A DNA stretch of 57,101 nucleotides. Source: CALJIC01 sp039805565. GTDB lineage: Bacteria > Chloroflexota > Chloroflexia > Chloroflexales > Roseiflexaceae. The DNA lies in the NCBI GenBank assembly GCA_039805565.1, contig JBDLTZ010000246.1, forward strand, positions 1-57,101. The letters are read 5' to 3'. This document shows, one piece after another, positions 16,926 to 24,703 of the stretch. Under the pieces are notes generated by a model that worked only from the letters and a program-made list of their open reading frames with translations, had not been told where the DNA came from and ran no database searches. How positions within the stretch are numbered: the stretch's first letter is position 1; each line of letters starts with the position of its first letter. The position numbers and the translations under genes were made by a program.

Positions 16926-17065
16926 GTGGTCTCTTTGTGTCTCTGCGGAACAGCACGAGTATACTGCCTGCCAGGCTTTGACGGGAACGTCACTGCACTG
17001 AGTGCTCGGTGCGCGCGGGTTCGCCGGGAACGCCACCGGCGTGCAGCCGCCGGGGTGGCAACAGG

Positions 17066-17240
17066 CTACCGCACGTCGATCAGGTGGGCCGGCGCCCACC
17101 AGTACTGGGACAGCTGGCGCGTCTGCACCTCTTCGAACCCGGCGGTCTCCTGGTACTCGGCACCCCCCGCCTAGTGAGGCTCACATTAGACGGCCACACA
17201 TCCTGCGCATCGCCCGGTTGATGATAGCCGGGGCGGGCAT
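17066..17240 (-). pseudogene. Remnant of a decayed gene, possibly a SAM-methyltransferase
   Basis: On the minus strand a 19-codon head starts at ATG 17240 (MPAPAIINRAMRRMCGRLM, then stop). A 34-codon tail in a different frame ends at TAG 17066, with ETAGFEEVQTRQLSQ followed by YWWAPAHLIDVR. The tail resembles the last strand and helix of class I methyltransferases (GF-x-x-V followed by an aromatic W-x-AP motif). Head and tail are separated by stops and a frame change, and the body of any gene is missing. This reading is tentative: the head could belong to another gene or be chance. Confidence 0.35.
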
Positions 17241-17242
17241 GT

Positions 17243-17277
17243 AAAGAGCCCCTGCCTGTGGCAGGGGCTCCTCTTTA
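17243..17277 (-). terminator. Hairpin terminator of the zinc-ribbon gene
   Basis: GAGCCCCTGCC (17246-17256) pairs with GGCAGGGGCTC (17260-17270) around a 3-nt loop. On the minus strand the stem is followed by a short T-rich run. It lies about 40 bp past the stop of the minus-strand zinc-ribbon gene. Confidence 0.75.
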
Positions 17278-17312
17278 CGGGTTGCTCGGTCAGCGCAAGG
17301 CTGACCTACGAC

Positions 17313-17726
17313 TTACCAGCGGCCGCCGCGGCTGCTGCTGCCGCCACCGCGCTGCTGCTGGAAGCAGTCCGAGCAGTAGACCGGCTTGTCGCCGCGCGGC
17401 ACGAACGGGACGAGCGCCTCGCGGCCGCACGACGCGCAGGTGGCGCTGTGCATCTCGCGCGAGCCGCGGTCGCTGTAGCCGCCGCCGCCACCGCTGCTGT
17501 AGCTGCCGCGGTCGCTGTAGCCGCCACTGCTGTAACCGCCGCGGTCGCCGTAGCTGTCACGGCTGCCGCGCCCGCCACCCGAGGCCTTGCGCTGCTGCCG
17601 GCACGACGGGCATCGGGACGGCTCGTTCGTGAAACCCTTCTGTGAGTAGAACTCCTGCTCGCCCGCGGTGAACACGAAGTCCATCCCACAGTCCCGACAC
17701 TGGATCGTCTTGTCTGCGTAGCTCAT
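17313..17726 (-). CDS. Double zinc-ribbon protein with Gly/Ser/Arg-rich linker
   Basis: 137 residues from ATG 17726 with AGGAG upstream. An N-terminal zinc ribbon (CRDCG ... CPSC, about 10-47) and a C-terminal CxxC-x17-CxxC ribbon (CASC ... CSDC) flank a low-complexity linker of repeated GGYSDRGSYSS-like units. It resembles small cytosolic proteins annotated as CxxC-x17-CxxC domain proteins, common in Chloroflexota and in candidate phyla. RG/YG-rich linkers beside zinc ribbons suggest nucleic-acid binding, but this is inference. The gene has a good promoter, a leader of about 130 nt and its own terminator, so it is an independent, probably well-expressed unit. Confidence 0.8.
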   Translation of the reverse strand: MSYADKTIQCRDCGMDFVFTAGEQEFYSQKGFTNEPSRCPSCRQQRKASGGGRGSRDSYGDRGGYSSGGYSDRGSYSSGGGGGYSDRGSREMHSATCASCGREALVPFVPRGDKPVYCSDCFQQQRGGGSSSRGGRW

Positions 17727-17863
17727 CGCTCGCCCACTCCTTGAAAAGAGAAAACTATGTCTTGGGGGTTTGGGAAACGATGAGCGGGAGAACACGCAAC
17801 CTGGGACACAGGAGAGAGTCTGAGGCATATCGTGGAAACACCAAACCTTGTAAGACAGTTAGG

Positions 17864-17892
17864 ATTATACCATAGCGGAATACGGTTGTCCA
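17864..17892 (-). promoter_or_regulatory. Promoter of the zinc-ribbon gene
   Basis: On the minus strand, TGGACA (17892-17887; five of six consensus bases) and TATAAT (17869-17864; perfect) have 17-bp spacing. The start of transcription near 17857 leaves an untranslated leader of about 130 nt before ATG 17726, long for this genome. Confidence 0.75.
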
Positions 17893-17935
17893 GTACCTTT
17901 TTGCACGTTCGAGCAACCTGTATACTATCTCCGCT

Positions 17936-18592
17936 GTGACAGACGATGGTATGAAGGCAGAGGCGCACATGGCTGAGCGGAGCGCGCTGGAGGGAGAGAC
18001 GCAGGCGACCCTGGCGGCGCCCTCGGCGTCGATGTTTCTCCTGACGTGGGTGGGCATTGGGGTGCAGTCGTTCGGCGGCGGCTCGACGACCCTCTACCTC
18101 ATGCGACGGGCGGCTGTGGAGCGCCACCGCTGGGTCACCGACGAGGAGTTCACGCGCTACTGGGGGATCGTGCAGATCGCGCCCGGCATCAACTTGATCG
18201 GGCAGGCGGTTCTGATCGGCTGGCGAGTGGCGGGCGCCGCGGGGATAGCGATGGCGCTGGCAGGGCTGCTGCTCCCGAGCGTGGCGATCACCGCGCTGCT
18301 GACGGCGCTCTACGCGGAGGTGCGGGAGCTGCCGCAAGTAGCGGCGGCCCTGCGCGGGATCATCCCGGCCACCGCGGGCCTCGGGCTGGTGCTGACGCTC
18401 CAGATGGCGCGCTCGCCGCTCGGGGAGAGCCGGCGCGAGGGGCGTGTGAGCCTGGCGGTAAGCCTGGTGGTGCTGCTCGGGAGCGCGCTCACGACCTGGC
18501 TCACGCAGGCGCCGGCGCTGGTGGTGCTGTGGGGGGCGGGAGCTGTGTACGCGCTGGCCGCCTGGCTTCAGGCGCGAGGTGTGACTCGATGA
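17936..18592 (+). CDS. chrA: Chromate transporter subunit, N-terminal-type half
   Basis: 218 residues if GTG 17936 is used; ATG 17951 or ATG 17969 (preceded by GCAGAGG) are equally possible. TATACT at 17921-17926 is a likely -10 box and would place the 5' end next to the GTG. The CHR domain is evident: GVQSFGGGSTTLYLMRRA, the segment WVTDEEFTRYWGIVQIAPG and about five hydrophobic helices. The stop overlaps the next start (ATGA), and the next gene encodes the second CHR half. This is the split short-chain (SCHR) arrangement, in which two half-size proteins presumably form the antiporter that expels chromate. Substrate specificity is inferred from the family. Confidence 0.85.
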   Translation: MTDDGMKAEAHMAERSALEGETQATLAAPSASMFLLTWVGIGVQSFGGGSTTLYLMRRAAVERHRWVTDEEFTRYWGIVQIAPGINLIGQAVLIGWRVAGAAGIAMALAGLLLPSVAITALLTALYAEVRELPQVAAALRGIIPATAGLGLVLTLQMARSPLGESRREGRVSLAVSLVVLLGSALTTWLTQAPALVVLWGAGAVYALAAWLQARGVTR

Positions 18593-19095
18593 ACACTCTC
18601 GTGCTCTTCTGGCTGCTGCTCAAGGCGTCGCTCTTCTCCACCTCGGGCACGGGCAACCTGCCGATCCTGCACGACGAGCTGCTGGGGCGCGGCTGGGCCA
18701 CCGACAAAGACTTCGCCGAGGCGCTGGCGATTGGGCAGATCAGCCCCGGCCCCACCGGCCTGTGGGTCATCAGCCTGGGCTACCTGCTGGACGGGCCGCG
18801 CGGAGCGCTGCTGAGCCTGGTGGCGATCACGCTCCCGCCGCTCACGGTGCTGCTGGTGCACGGCTTCTACGAGCGCTACGGCCAGCACCCGGCCATGCGC
18901 GGCTTCGTGCGCGGGCTCACGCTGGCGGTCTCGGGGATCTTCGTAGTGGTGCTGGCTGACATCATGGCCGGCACGGGGATCGACGCCCGAAGTGTGGGGA
19001 TCGCCGTCGTCGCGGCCGCGCTCGGGGCCACGCGCAGGGTGCCGGTGCCGGTGCTGCTGGCACTGGCCGGGGCGGCAGGTCTGGCGCTGTACTGA
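18589..19095 (+). CDS. chrA: Chromate transporter subunit, second half
   Basis: 168 residues. It starts inside the stop of the preceding gene (ATGA), so the two are translationally coupled. The CHR domain has SLFSTSGTGNLPILHDELL, WATDKDFAEALAIGQISPGPTG (the family motif IGQ-x-x-PGPTG) and five or so hydrophobic segments. Fused forms of this family carry both halves in one chain of about 400 residues; here they are separate. The stop codon is the first three bases of a (TGAGTCT)2-TGAGTGC heptamer array. Confidence 0.87.
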   Translation: MNTLVLFWLLLKASLFSTSGTGNLPILHDELLGRGWATDKDFAEALAIGQISPGPTGLWVISLGYLLDGPRGALLSLVAITLPPLTVLLVHGFYERYGQHPAMRGFVRGLTLAVSGIFVVVLADIMAGTGIDARSVGIAVVAAALGATRRVPVPVLLALAGAAGLALY

Positions 19096-19159
19096 GTCTT
19101 GAGTCTTGAGTGCCGGGGGGCGTGAGTGCGGAGTGCTGCTCACGGCTCACGGCTCAAGA
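19093..19159. repeat. Two facing heptamer arrays between convergent genes
   Basis: The plus-strand array TGAGTCT TGAGTCT TGAGTGC (19093-19113) begins with the stop codon of the chromate transporter gene. CTCACGG CTCACGG CTCAAGA (19139-19159) contains, on the minus strand, the stop codon (19149-19147) of the convergent membrane glycosyltransferase. Each gene therefore ends inside its own heptamer run. Confidence 0.85.
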
Positions 19160-21357
19160 CGAAGCTCCCGCACGTGGATGTGGACGGTATCCCCAGTCCC
19201 GGCGGTGAGGTCGTGGATCTCGACGCGCAGCACCCGCACCTCGGGTGTGCCCTCAGGGAGCGGGATCTCGACGATCGGATCGGGCGGGAGATCAACGTAC
19301 TCCTGGGACACGCGTGCGCTGCCGCCATTGACGTCGGTGGTTACGATCTCCACGCGGAAGCGCGGCATAGTGGTGAGGTGCATGATGACAGCCTGAGCCT
19401 GCCGCGGCTCGACGAGGCGCAGCTCGATCACCAGCGGGTTAGCTTCCGCGCCACGCAGGAGCGTCTCGCTGTCGCCGTCGAACAGGTCGCTCGGCGCGCC
19501 GATATCCAGCGGCGAGTGCAGCACGGCCACCGCCTGCCCGTCGATCGCGGCGCTCTGCGCTACCAGGCCGGCGTCTGGCGGTGGAGAGGGCTGCAACTGG
19601 AGCGCCCCCGCCTCGCGCCTCAGGGGAGCGGCGTAGAACACCGGCAGGCCCGCGGGGCTGGTGTGGAGCTGCGGCGTCAGCCAGGCGGCGCAGGGCTCGA
19701 GCTGGGGCGTGGGCAGCCGGTCGTGGAAGCTCCAGATGAGCACGGTCGGCGCGCTCTGGAGAGCTAGCTGCTCGCAGCTGAGCTCGCTCTTCTCGATGTG
19801 GCGCAGGATGCCCGGGCGCGACACCGAGTAGCTCACCCCCTCCGGCTCGGGCATTCCCCCCTCCCAGCAGCACCCCACGAGAAAGGCCTCGGTGTCGTCT
19901 GGGAGGGTGCTCAGATGTGCGGCCACCAGGGCGCCGATTGGAGTGTTCTGATAGGGCAGGCCGCTGAGGTACTGCTGGAAGTAGCGCTGGACGTTCAGCA
20001 GCAGGATCGCTGCGAGCAGCAGGGCCACAATTGCCGGCGCGGCCCACCTGCGCCGCAGCCGCCTGGCCTGCTCCAGCAGCAGCCAGGCACCGCTTGCCAC
20101 CAGGATGTAGGCCACAGGCGTGATCCCCAGCGTCCGCGCCGCTGACGGCACCTCCTCAGGGCGGCCGAGCACCAGGATCGACGGAAGCTGGATCACAATC
20201 AGCGGCACCAGCAGCACCGGGCTCCAGCGGCGGCGCTCGGGCTGGAGCCAGTACACCACCCCGGCGATCAGCAGCAGGCCGCTGATCGTGTCCAGGTGAG
20301 GCTGCCGGATCGGATTGCTGCGGAAGATGTCGTCCCCCTCGACGTGCAGCGCGAGCAGGGCGCGCGCGGCGTTGCCGAGGAGCACGAGCAGCGGTGATTG
20401 ATCCCCGGCGACAAACTTCTCGCCAATGTAGCCGGTGGTGAAGGTTACGGGGTCGCGCAGGACGATAGCGGCGAATGGGAGCGCGCACACGGCCCCGCTG
20501 AGCGCAAACATGCCGATGTCGCTCCAGCTCACGCGCTGCCCGCCGAGCCGCAGGCACACGAGCGCGATCCCCGCGGCCAGGGGCAGGCCGTAGGCGCTCG
20601 GGTGGACGTAGAGCCCCAGGGCGCTGAGCGCGGCGGACCCGGCGAGGTAGCCCCACGCGCTCGTCTGCGCCCCACGCACCAGCAGGTAGAGCGACCAGGC
20701 CACCAGCACCGGGATAATGATCTGCACATCACCGAGGCGGCTGTAGACCAGCAGCCAGGACGACACTCCAGCCACGAAGAAGCTGAGCAGCGCGAAGTGG
20801 TCGCTGCCGGTGAGGCGGCGGGCGAGTGCGTAGACGCCCGCCAGCGCGACAAGGCTGATGAGCACGGCGGCGATCTTCAGGCTTGTGTAGCTCAGGCCCA
20901 GCAGTGCGGTGACTGGCGCCACCAGGTAGGCGTAGAGAGGGCCGACGCCGAGGACGTAGTAGGTGGGCCAGTCGCCGTTACGCACGGCGGCCACGTACTC
21001 GTAGACCGTCGCGATGTCGCCGTACAGCTCTGCCTGGAGTGTACCCAGGCCGTACAGCCGTACGAAGAGAATCGTGGCGGCGGCGGCGAGCGCCAGCAGC
21101 AAGAAGGTGGCCTGGCGGCGCGGCAGGGCCCAGATGCCTAGCACCGAGCCTGCCCGTCGGGTTGCTGCCCTGTCCCGCAGCAGAACCTCGAGCTCGTCGA
21201 GCTGCGTGGTGATGCCGCGGACGCTTTCCCGCAGCTGGTCGAGCTTGTGGAGGTCGCCACTGTACGCGACCGGCAGCGCCTGGTTGAGCGCGGGCATAGA
21301 GCGCTCCAGGGAGGGGGGTGTAGCGAGGGGTTCACCCGGGAGGTTGCTCTCATGCAT
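19147..21357 (-). CDS. GT39-like integral-membrane glycosyltransferase
   Basis: 736 residues from ATG 21357, which has AAGGAG and AGGAG just upstream. An N-terminal cytoplasmic part with a predicted coiled coil (LDQLRESVRGITTQLDELEVLLRD split over two helices) precedes ten or more hydrophobic helices (about 80-480) and a soluble C-terminal domain (about 490-736). The first extracytoplasmic loop after helix 1 has ELYGDIATVYEYV, where PMT/ArnT (GT-C) enzymes have catalytic acidic residues. GT39 enzymes use polyprenyl-phosphate sugars to glycosylate proteins or lipids outside the membrane. The gene directly follows the thioredoxin-nuclease gene on the same strand. The stop lies in a heptamer repeat. 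Confidence 0.75.
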   Translation of the reverse strand: MHESNLPGEPLATPPSLERSMPALNQALPVAYSGDLHKLDQLRESVRGITTQLDELEVLLRDRAATRRAGSVLGIWALPRRQATFLLLALAAAATILFVRLYGLGTLQAELYGDIATVYEYVAAVRNGDWPTYYVLGVGPLYAYLVAPVTALLGLSYTSLKIAAVLISLVALAGVYALARRLTGSDHFALLSFFVAGVSSWLLVYSRLGDVQIIIPVLVAWSLYLLVRGAQTSAWGYLAGSAALSALGLYVHPSAYGLPLAAGIALVCLRLGGQRVSWSDIGMFALSGAVCALPFAAIVLRDPVTFTTGYIGEKFVAGDQSPLLVLLGNAARALLALHVEGDDIFRSNPIRQPHLDTISGLLLIAGVVYWLQPERRRWSPVLLVPLIVIQLPSILVLGRPEEVPSAARTLGITPVAYILVASGAWLLLEQARRLRRRWAAPAIVALLLAAILLLNVQRYFQQYLSGLPYQNTPIGALVAAHLSTLPDDTEAFLVGCCWEGGMPEPEGVSYSVSRPGILRHIEKSELSCEQLALQSAPTVLIWSFHDRLPTPQLEPCAAWLTPQLHTSPAGLPVFYAAPLRREAGALQLQPSPPPDAGLVAQSAAIDGQAVAVLHSPLDIGAPSDLFDGDSETLLRGAEANPLVIELRLVEPRQAQAVIMHLTTMPRFRVEIVTTDVNGGSARVSQEYVDLPPDPIVEIPLPEGTPEVRVLRVEIHDLTAGTGDTVHIHVRELRLEP

Positions 21358-21371
21358 GGCTCCTGGCTCCT

Positions 21372-22148
21372 TCAACTATGTGATGAGTGTAGCGGCCCCG
21401 GCAGCCCGGCGAGCTCGAGCAGCAGCGCGCGCAGCGGCGCGTCGTCGCACTCCAGCTCGTGGCCCTCGAAGCGGGCGACGGGTGTGGCGCGGCCATCGCG
21501 GGCGGCGAAGACCCACGCCCGCGCCGGCTCGGCCACGACGAGCGAGGGTAGGCCGAGCGCCGAAGCGTAGCGGAGGCCCTGGTCGCGCGCCAGCCGCAGC
21601 GCTGCCTCGTCGGGGATGTGGCGTTTGTTCTCGAAGAGCGTGATCGGCGGCCCGCCAGGCGCGGCGCTTACGAGCAGATCGATCACCCCGCGCGCCGCGC
21701 GGCCTTTCCCGGGGAGGGCGCACCCCTGCTGGCGGGCACACCCCCATCCCCAGCGGGCCAGCATCGGCACCAGCACCTCGTCCTCCAGCTGCTGCTCGGT
21801 GGGGTACCACATGCCGCGCAGAGGCGTCTCGCGCTCGAGCGAAAGGTCCGCGAGCAGTCGCAGCAGCCCGGCGGGCAGAAAGCCGCAGGCCCGCGCAGTC
21901 TCCTCGCCGTGCCGATAGGCTGCGAAGGTGGGCGTGGCCCAGATCGCAAGCTGCTCAGCCAGCGCGCCGCAGGCCTCGAGGTCGGCGGCGACCACGCGCA
22001 GCCGGCCGGCGTAGGTCTCCGCCAGCGACGCCGCGGCCGCGAGCGCGGCGCGCGAGGGCTGGCAGTCGGGGGCGTGGAACACCACCAGGGCCGGGAGCGG
22101 CGACTTGAGCACCACGTGGTTGAGGCTGGTTTCGTCGGCGGCGAGCAT
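21372..22148 (-). CDS. Thioredoxin-like domain fused to an HsdR-N-type PD-(D/E)XK nuclease domain
   Basis: 258 residues from ATG 22148, with AGGAG upstream. Residues 1-95 follow the thioredoxin fold: ALVVFHAPDCQPSRAAL (active site C-x-P-S in place of CGPC, so one cysteine), LRVVAADLEACGALAEQLAI and the cis-Pro motif ATPTF. Residues about 110-215 resemble the N-terminal nuclease domain of type I restriction HsdR proteins: EQQLEDEVLVPML, GVIDLLV with the catalytic Asp, ITLFENKRH (E-x-K), then RDQGLRYASALGLPSLVV. Both catalytic nuclease elements are intact. The stop overlaps the frame of the downstream glycosyltransferase region. No methylase or specificity subunit is near. The function is unknown; this domain pairing is unusual. 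Confidence 0.72.
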   Translation of the reverse strand: MLAADETSLNHVVLKSPLPALVVFHAPDCQPSRAALAAAASLAETYAGRLRVVAADLEACGALAEQLAIWATPTFAAYRHGEETARACGFLPAGLLRLLADLSLERETPLRGMWYPTEQQLEDEVLVPMLARWGWGCARQQGCALPGKGRAARGVIDLLVSAAPGGPPITLFENKRHIPDEAALRLARDQGLRYASALGLPSLVVAEPARAWVFAARDGRATPVARFEGHELECDDAPLRALLLELAGLPGPLHSSHS

Positions 22149-22315
22149 GAGCTTGGGCTCCTCTTGATATACTGATCCTATCATACCCACTCCGATGCGA
22201 GCAAGGCCCACTGGCGAAGCGGGTACGGAACTTGCAGCCTAGCCCGTGGTCGGCTATCGTATGTCCGACGCCGCGCCCTTCGCCTGCCGTCGTAACCACT
22301 CTCGGAGGCCCGCTG

Positions 22316-24691
22316 ATGAATACGCCCGAGCGCCTACTGCCGAACGGCGGGGGGGTGTCGAGCGGCGCGCAGAGCCTGAGCGCCGAGCGCGCCCTGCGCT
22401 TCCTGAGCGAGGCCAGCGCCCTGCTATCGGACTCGCTCGACCTCCACACGACTCTCGAGCGCGTTGCGTGCATGGCCGTGCCGCCCCTGGCGGACTACTG
22501 CATCATCGACCTGGTGGGCGAAGATGGCCTGATCGAGCGTGTCGCCGCGGTGCACGCCGACCCCGCGATGGAGCGGCTGGTCTCCGAGCTGCGCTGCTCC
22601 ATCCCCGACAGGCCTCCACCCGAGGGTGTGACGCTCGTGCTGCGGACAGGACAGCCACAACTGGTCGCGGAGCTCCCGGAGGCAGTGCAGAGCGCCGCGG
22701 CTCAGGAGGCCGAGCACGTGCGGGTCGTGCAGGTACTCGGCCTCCGCTCGAGCGCGATTGTGCCGCTGGTAGCCCGAGGGCACGTCATCGGCGCGCTCCA
22801 GCTCTACACCACCGACGCGGTGAGGCGCTACGGCCCCGCAGACCTCCCGCTGATCGAGGAGCTGGCCCGGCGCGCGGCAGTGGCGATCGACAACGCCCAG
22901 CTGTACGATGCCGAGCGCCGGGCGCGGGCCGCCGCTGAGCTAGCTGCTACGCGTACCAGACGCCTGCAGACGCTCACCGCCGCGCTGGCTGAGGCGCTGA
23001 CCGTGGAGCAGGTGGCGTCGGTCGTGGTGGACCAGGGGATCGCGGCGGTGCAAGCCAAGGCAGGCTCGCTCACGCTACTTGACGGGCGCTCGGAGCGGGT
23101 GGTCGTGGTGGCGGCGGCGGGCTACCACGAGGAGGTGCTGCGCGCCTACCGCAGCTTTCCGCTGACCGCCGAGACACCGCTGGCCGAATCGATCCGTACC
23201 GGCGCGGTGGTTGTGCTTGAGAGCGCCACGGCGGTGACGGCGCGCTACCCGCACCTGGCGGAGGCCGTGGCGCGCAGCGGCGCCGAGGGTACAATCAGCG
23301 TGCCGCTGGTGATCGGGGGGAACCCTGCGGGGGCCATTGGCCTGAGCTTCGCCACGCCGCGGGTCTTCGAGCCGGCCGAGGTGGCGCTGCTGACGGCGCT
23401 GGCGCAGCAGTGCGCGCAGGCGATCGAGCGCGCGCGGCTGTACGACGCCAGCCGGCGCGCGAGGGAGGCGGCGGAGCGGGCGGCGGAGCGCACGGCGCGG
23501 CTGCAGGCGATCACCGCCGCGCTTGCAGAGGCGCTGACACCCGGCGAGGTGGCCGCCGCGGTGGTAGACCAGTCGTGTGCCGCGATGGGTGCCATCCGCG
23601 GTGCGGTGGGGCTGCTGCGCCCCGATGGCGTCACCATTGAGCTGATCTACCACACCGGCTACGAGCCGGAGCTGACCGAGCGCTACCGTACCTTCCCGCT
23701 GAGCGCGGATCTGCCCTTCGCCGAGGCCATCCGCGACGGCGCGGTGATCTGCGTCGAGAGCGCGGAGGATATCACCGAGCGCTACGCCGACCTCGACGCT
23801 GCGCTCTCGCGGCACTTCTACGCCTCGATCATTGCGCCGCTGTACATCGGCGCGAGGCGGGTCGGTGCGCTGGGTATCGCCTTCCCCGAGGCGCGCAGCT
23901 TCGATGACGAGGACCGCGCCTTCGTGCTGGCTGTGAGTCGTCTCTGCGCCCAGGCGCTCGAGCGGGCGCAGCTGTTCGATGCAGCGCAGGAGGCGGTACG
24001 GCTGCGCGACATCTTTTTCTCGGTGGCCGCCCACGAGCTGAAGACACCGCTGACGGCGCTGCTCGGGCAGGCCCAGCTGCTGCAGCGCCGTGCGGTGCGC
24101 GAGGGCTTCCTGAGCGAGCGGGACGAGCGCACGGTGGTGGTGATCGCCTCGCAGGCCAATCGTCTGAACACGCTTGTGAACGCGCTGCTGGATATCGCGC
24201 GGATCGAGCAGGGCAGCCTGCGGATCGAGCACGAGCCGGTGGACCTGGCCGTCCTGCTGCGGCAGGTGGTGGCCGAGGTCCAGCCCACCTCGGACCTGCA
24301 CGCACTGATCTGCGAAGTGCCGGAGCGCGGCCTGGTGGTGCAGGGCGACCCCTTGCGCCTGGAGCAGGTGGTGCAGAACCTCCTCGGCAACGCCATCAAG
24401 TACAGCCCCGCGGGCGGCACGGTGCTGGTGCGCGCGGAGCGGGCCGACGGTGTGGCGCGGCTGATGGTGTCGGACGCCGGGATCGGTATCCCGGCCGAGG
24501 CGCTGCCGCAGCTCTTCACACGCTTCTATCGCGGGCGAAACGCCGCCGAGCGCTACATCGTGGGTATGGGCATCGGCCTGTACGTGGTCAAGGAGATTGT
24601 GACGCTGCACGGCGGTACCGTGCACGCTGAGAGCGTCGAGGGCCAGGGGAGCAGTTTCACTGTGGAGCTGCCCCTGGCCGCACTGGAGTGA
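22316..24691 (+). CDS. Triple-GAF sensor histidine kinase
   Basis: 791 residues from ATG 22316, preceded by GGAGG (22304-22308). Three GAF-type sensor domains lie at about 45-190, 225-375 and 405-550. GAF2 and GAF3 look like duplicates: both have a (Y/L)-x-x-FPL segment, an ESA-x-x-(V/I)T-x-RY segment and a final ARLYDASRRAREAAE or AQLFDAAQEA helix. The phospho-acceptor is His573 in AAHELKTPLTALLG. The ATPase region has NLLGNAIKYSPAGG (N box), DAGIGIP and GMGIGLYVVKEIV. No transmembrane helices are seen, so it is cytoplasmic. No response regulator is adjacent, and an aminotransferase gene begins within 13 bp of the stop. Confidence 0.92.
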   Translation: MNTPERLLPNGGGVSSGAQSLSAERALRFLSEASALLSDSLDLHTTLERVACMAVPPLADYCIIDLVGEDGLIERVAAVHADPAMERLVSELRCSIPDRPPPEGVTLVLRTGQPQLVAELPEAVQSAAAQEAEHVRVVQVLGLRSSAIVPLVARGHVIGALQLYTTDAVRRYGPADLPLIEELARRAAVAIDNAQLYDAERRARAAAELAATRTRRLQTLTAALAEALTVEQVASVVVDQGIAAVQAKAGSLTLLDGRSERVVVVAAAGYHEEVLRAYRSFPLTAETPLAESIRTGAVVVLESATAVTARYPHLAEAVARSGAEGTISVPLVIGGNPAGAIGLSFATPRVFEPAEVALLTALAQQCAQAIERARLYDASRRAREAAERAAERTARLQAITAALAEALTPGEVAAAVVDQSCAAMGAIRGAVGLLRPDGVTIELIYHTGYEPELTERYRTFPLSADLPFAEAIRDGAVICVESAEDITERYADLDAALSRHFYASIIAPLYIGARRVGALGIAFPEARSFDDEDRAFVLAVSRLCAQALERAQLFDAAQEAVRLRDIFFSVAAHELKTPLTALLGQAQLLQRRAVREGFLSERDERTVVVIASQANRLNTLVNALLDIARIEQGSLRIEHEPVDLAVLLRQVVAEVQPTSDLHALICEVPERGLVVQGDPLRLEQVVQNLLGNAIKYSPAGGTVLVRAERADGVARLMVSDAGIGIPAEALPQLFTRFYRGRNAAERYIVGMGIGLYVVKEIVTLHGGTVHAESVEGQGSSFTVELPLAALE

Positions 24692-24703
24692 GTGAGCCGA
24701 ACA

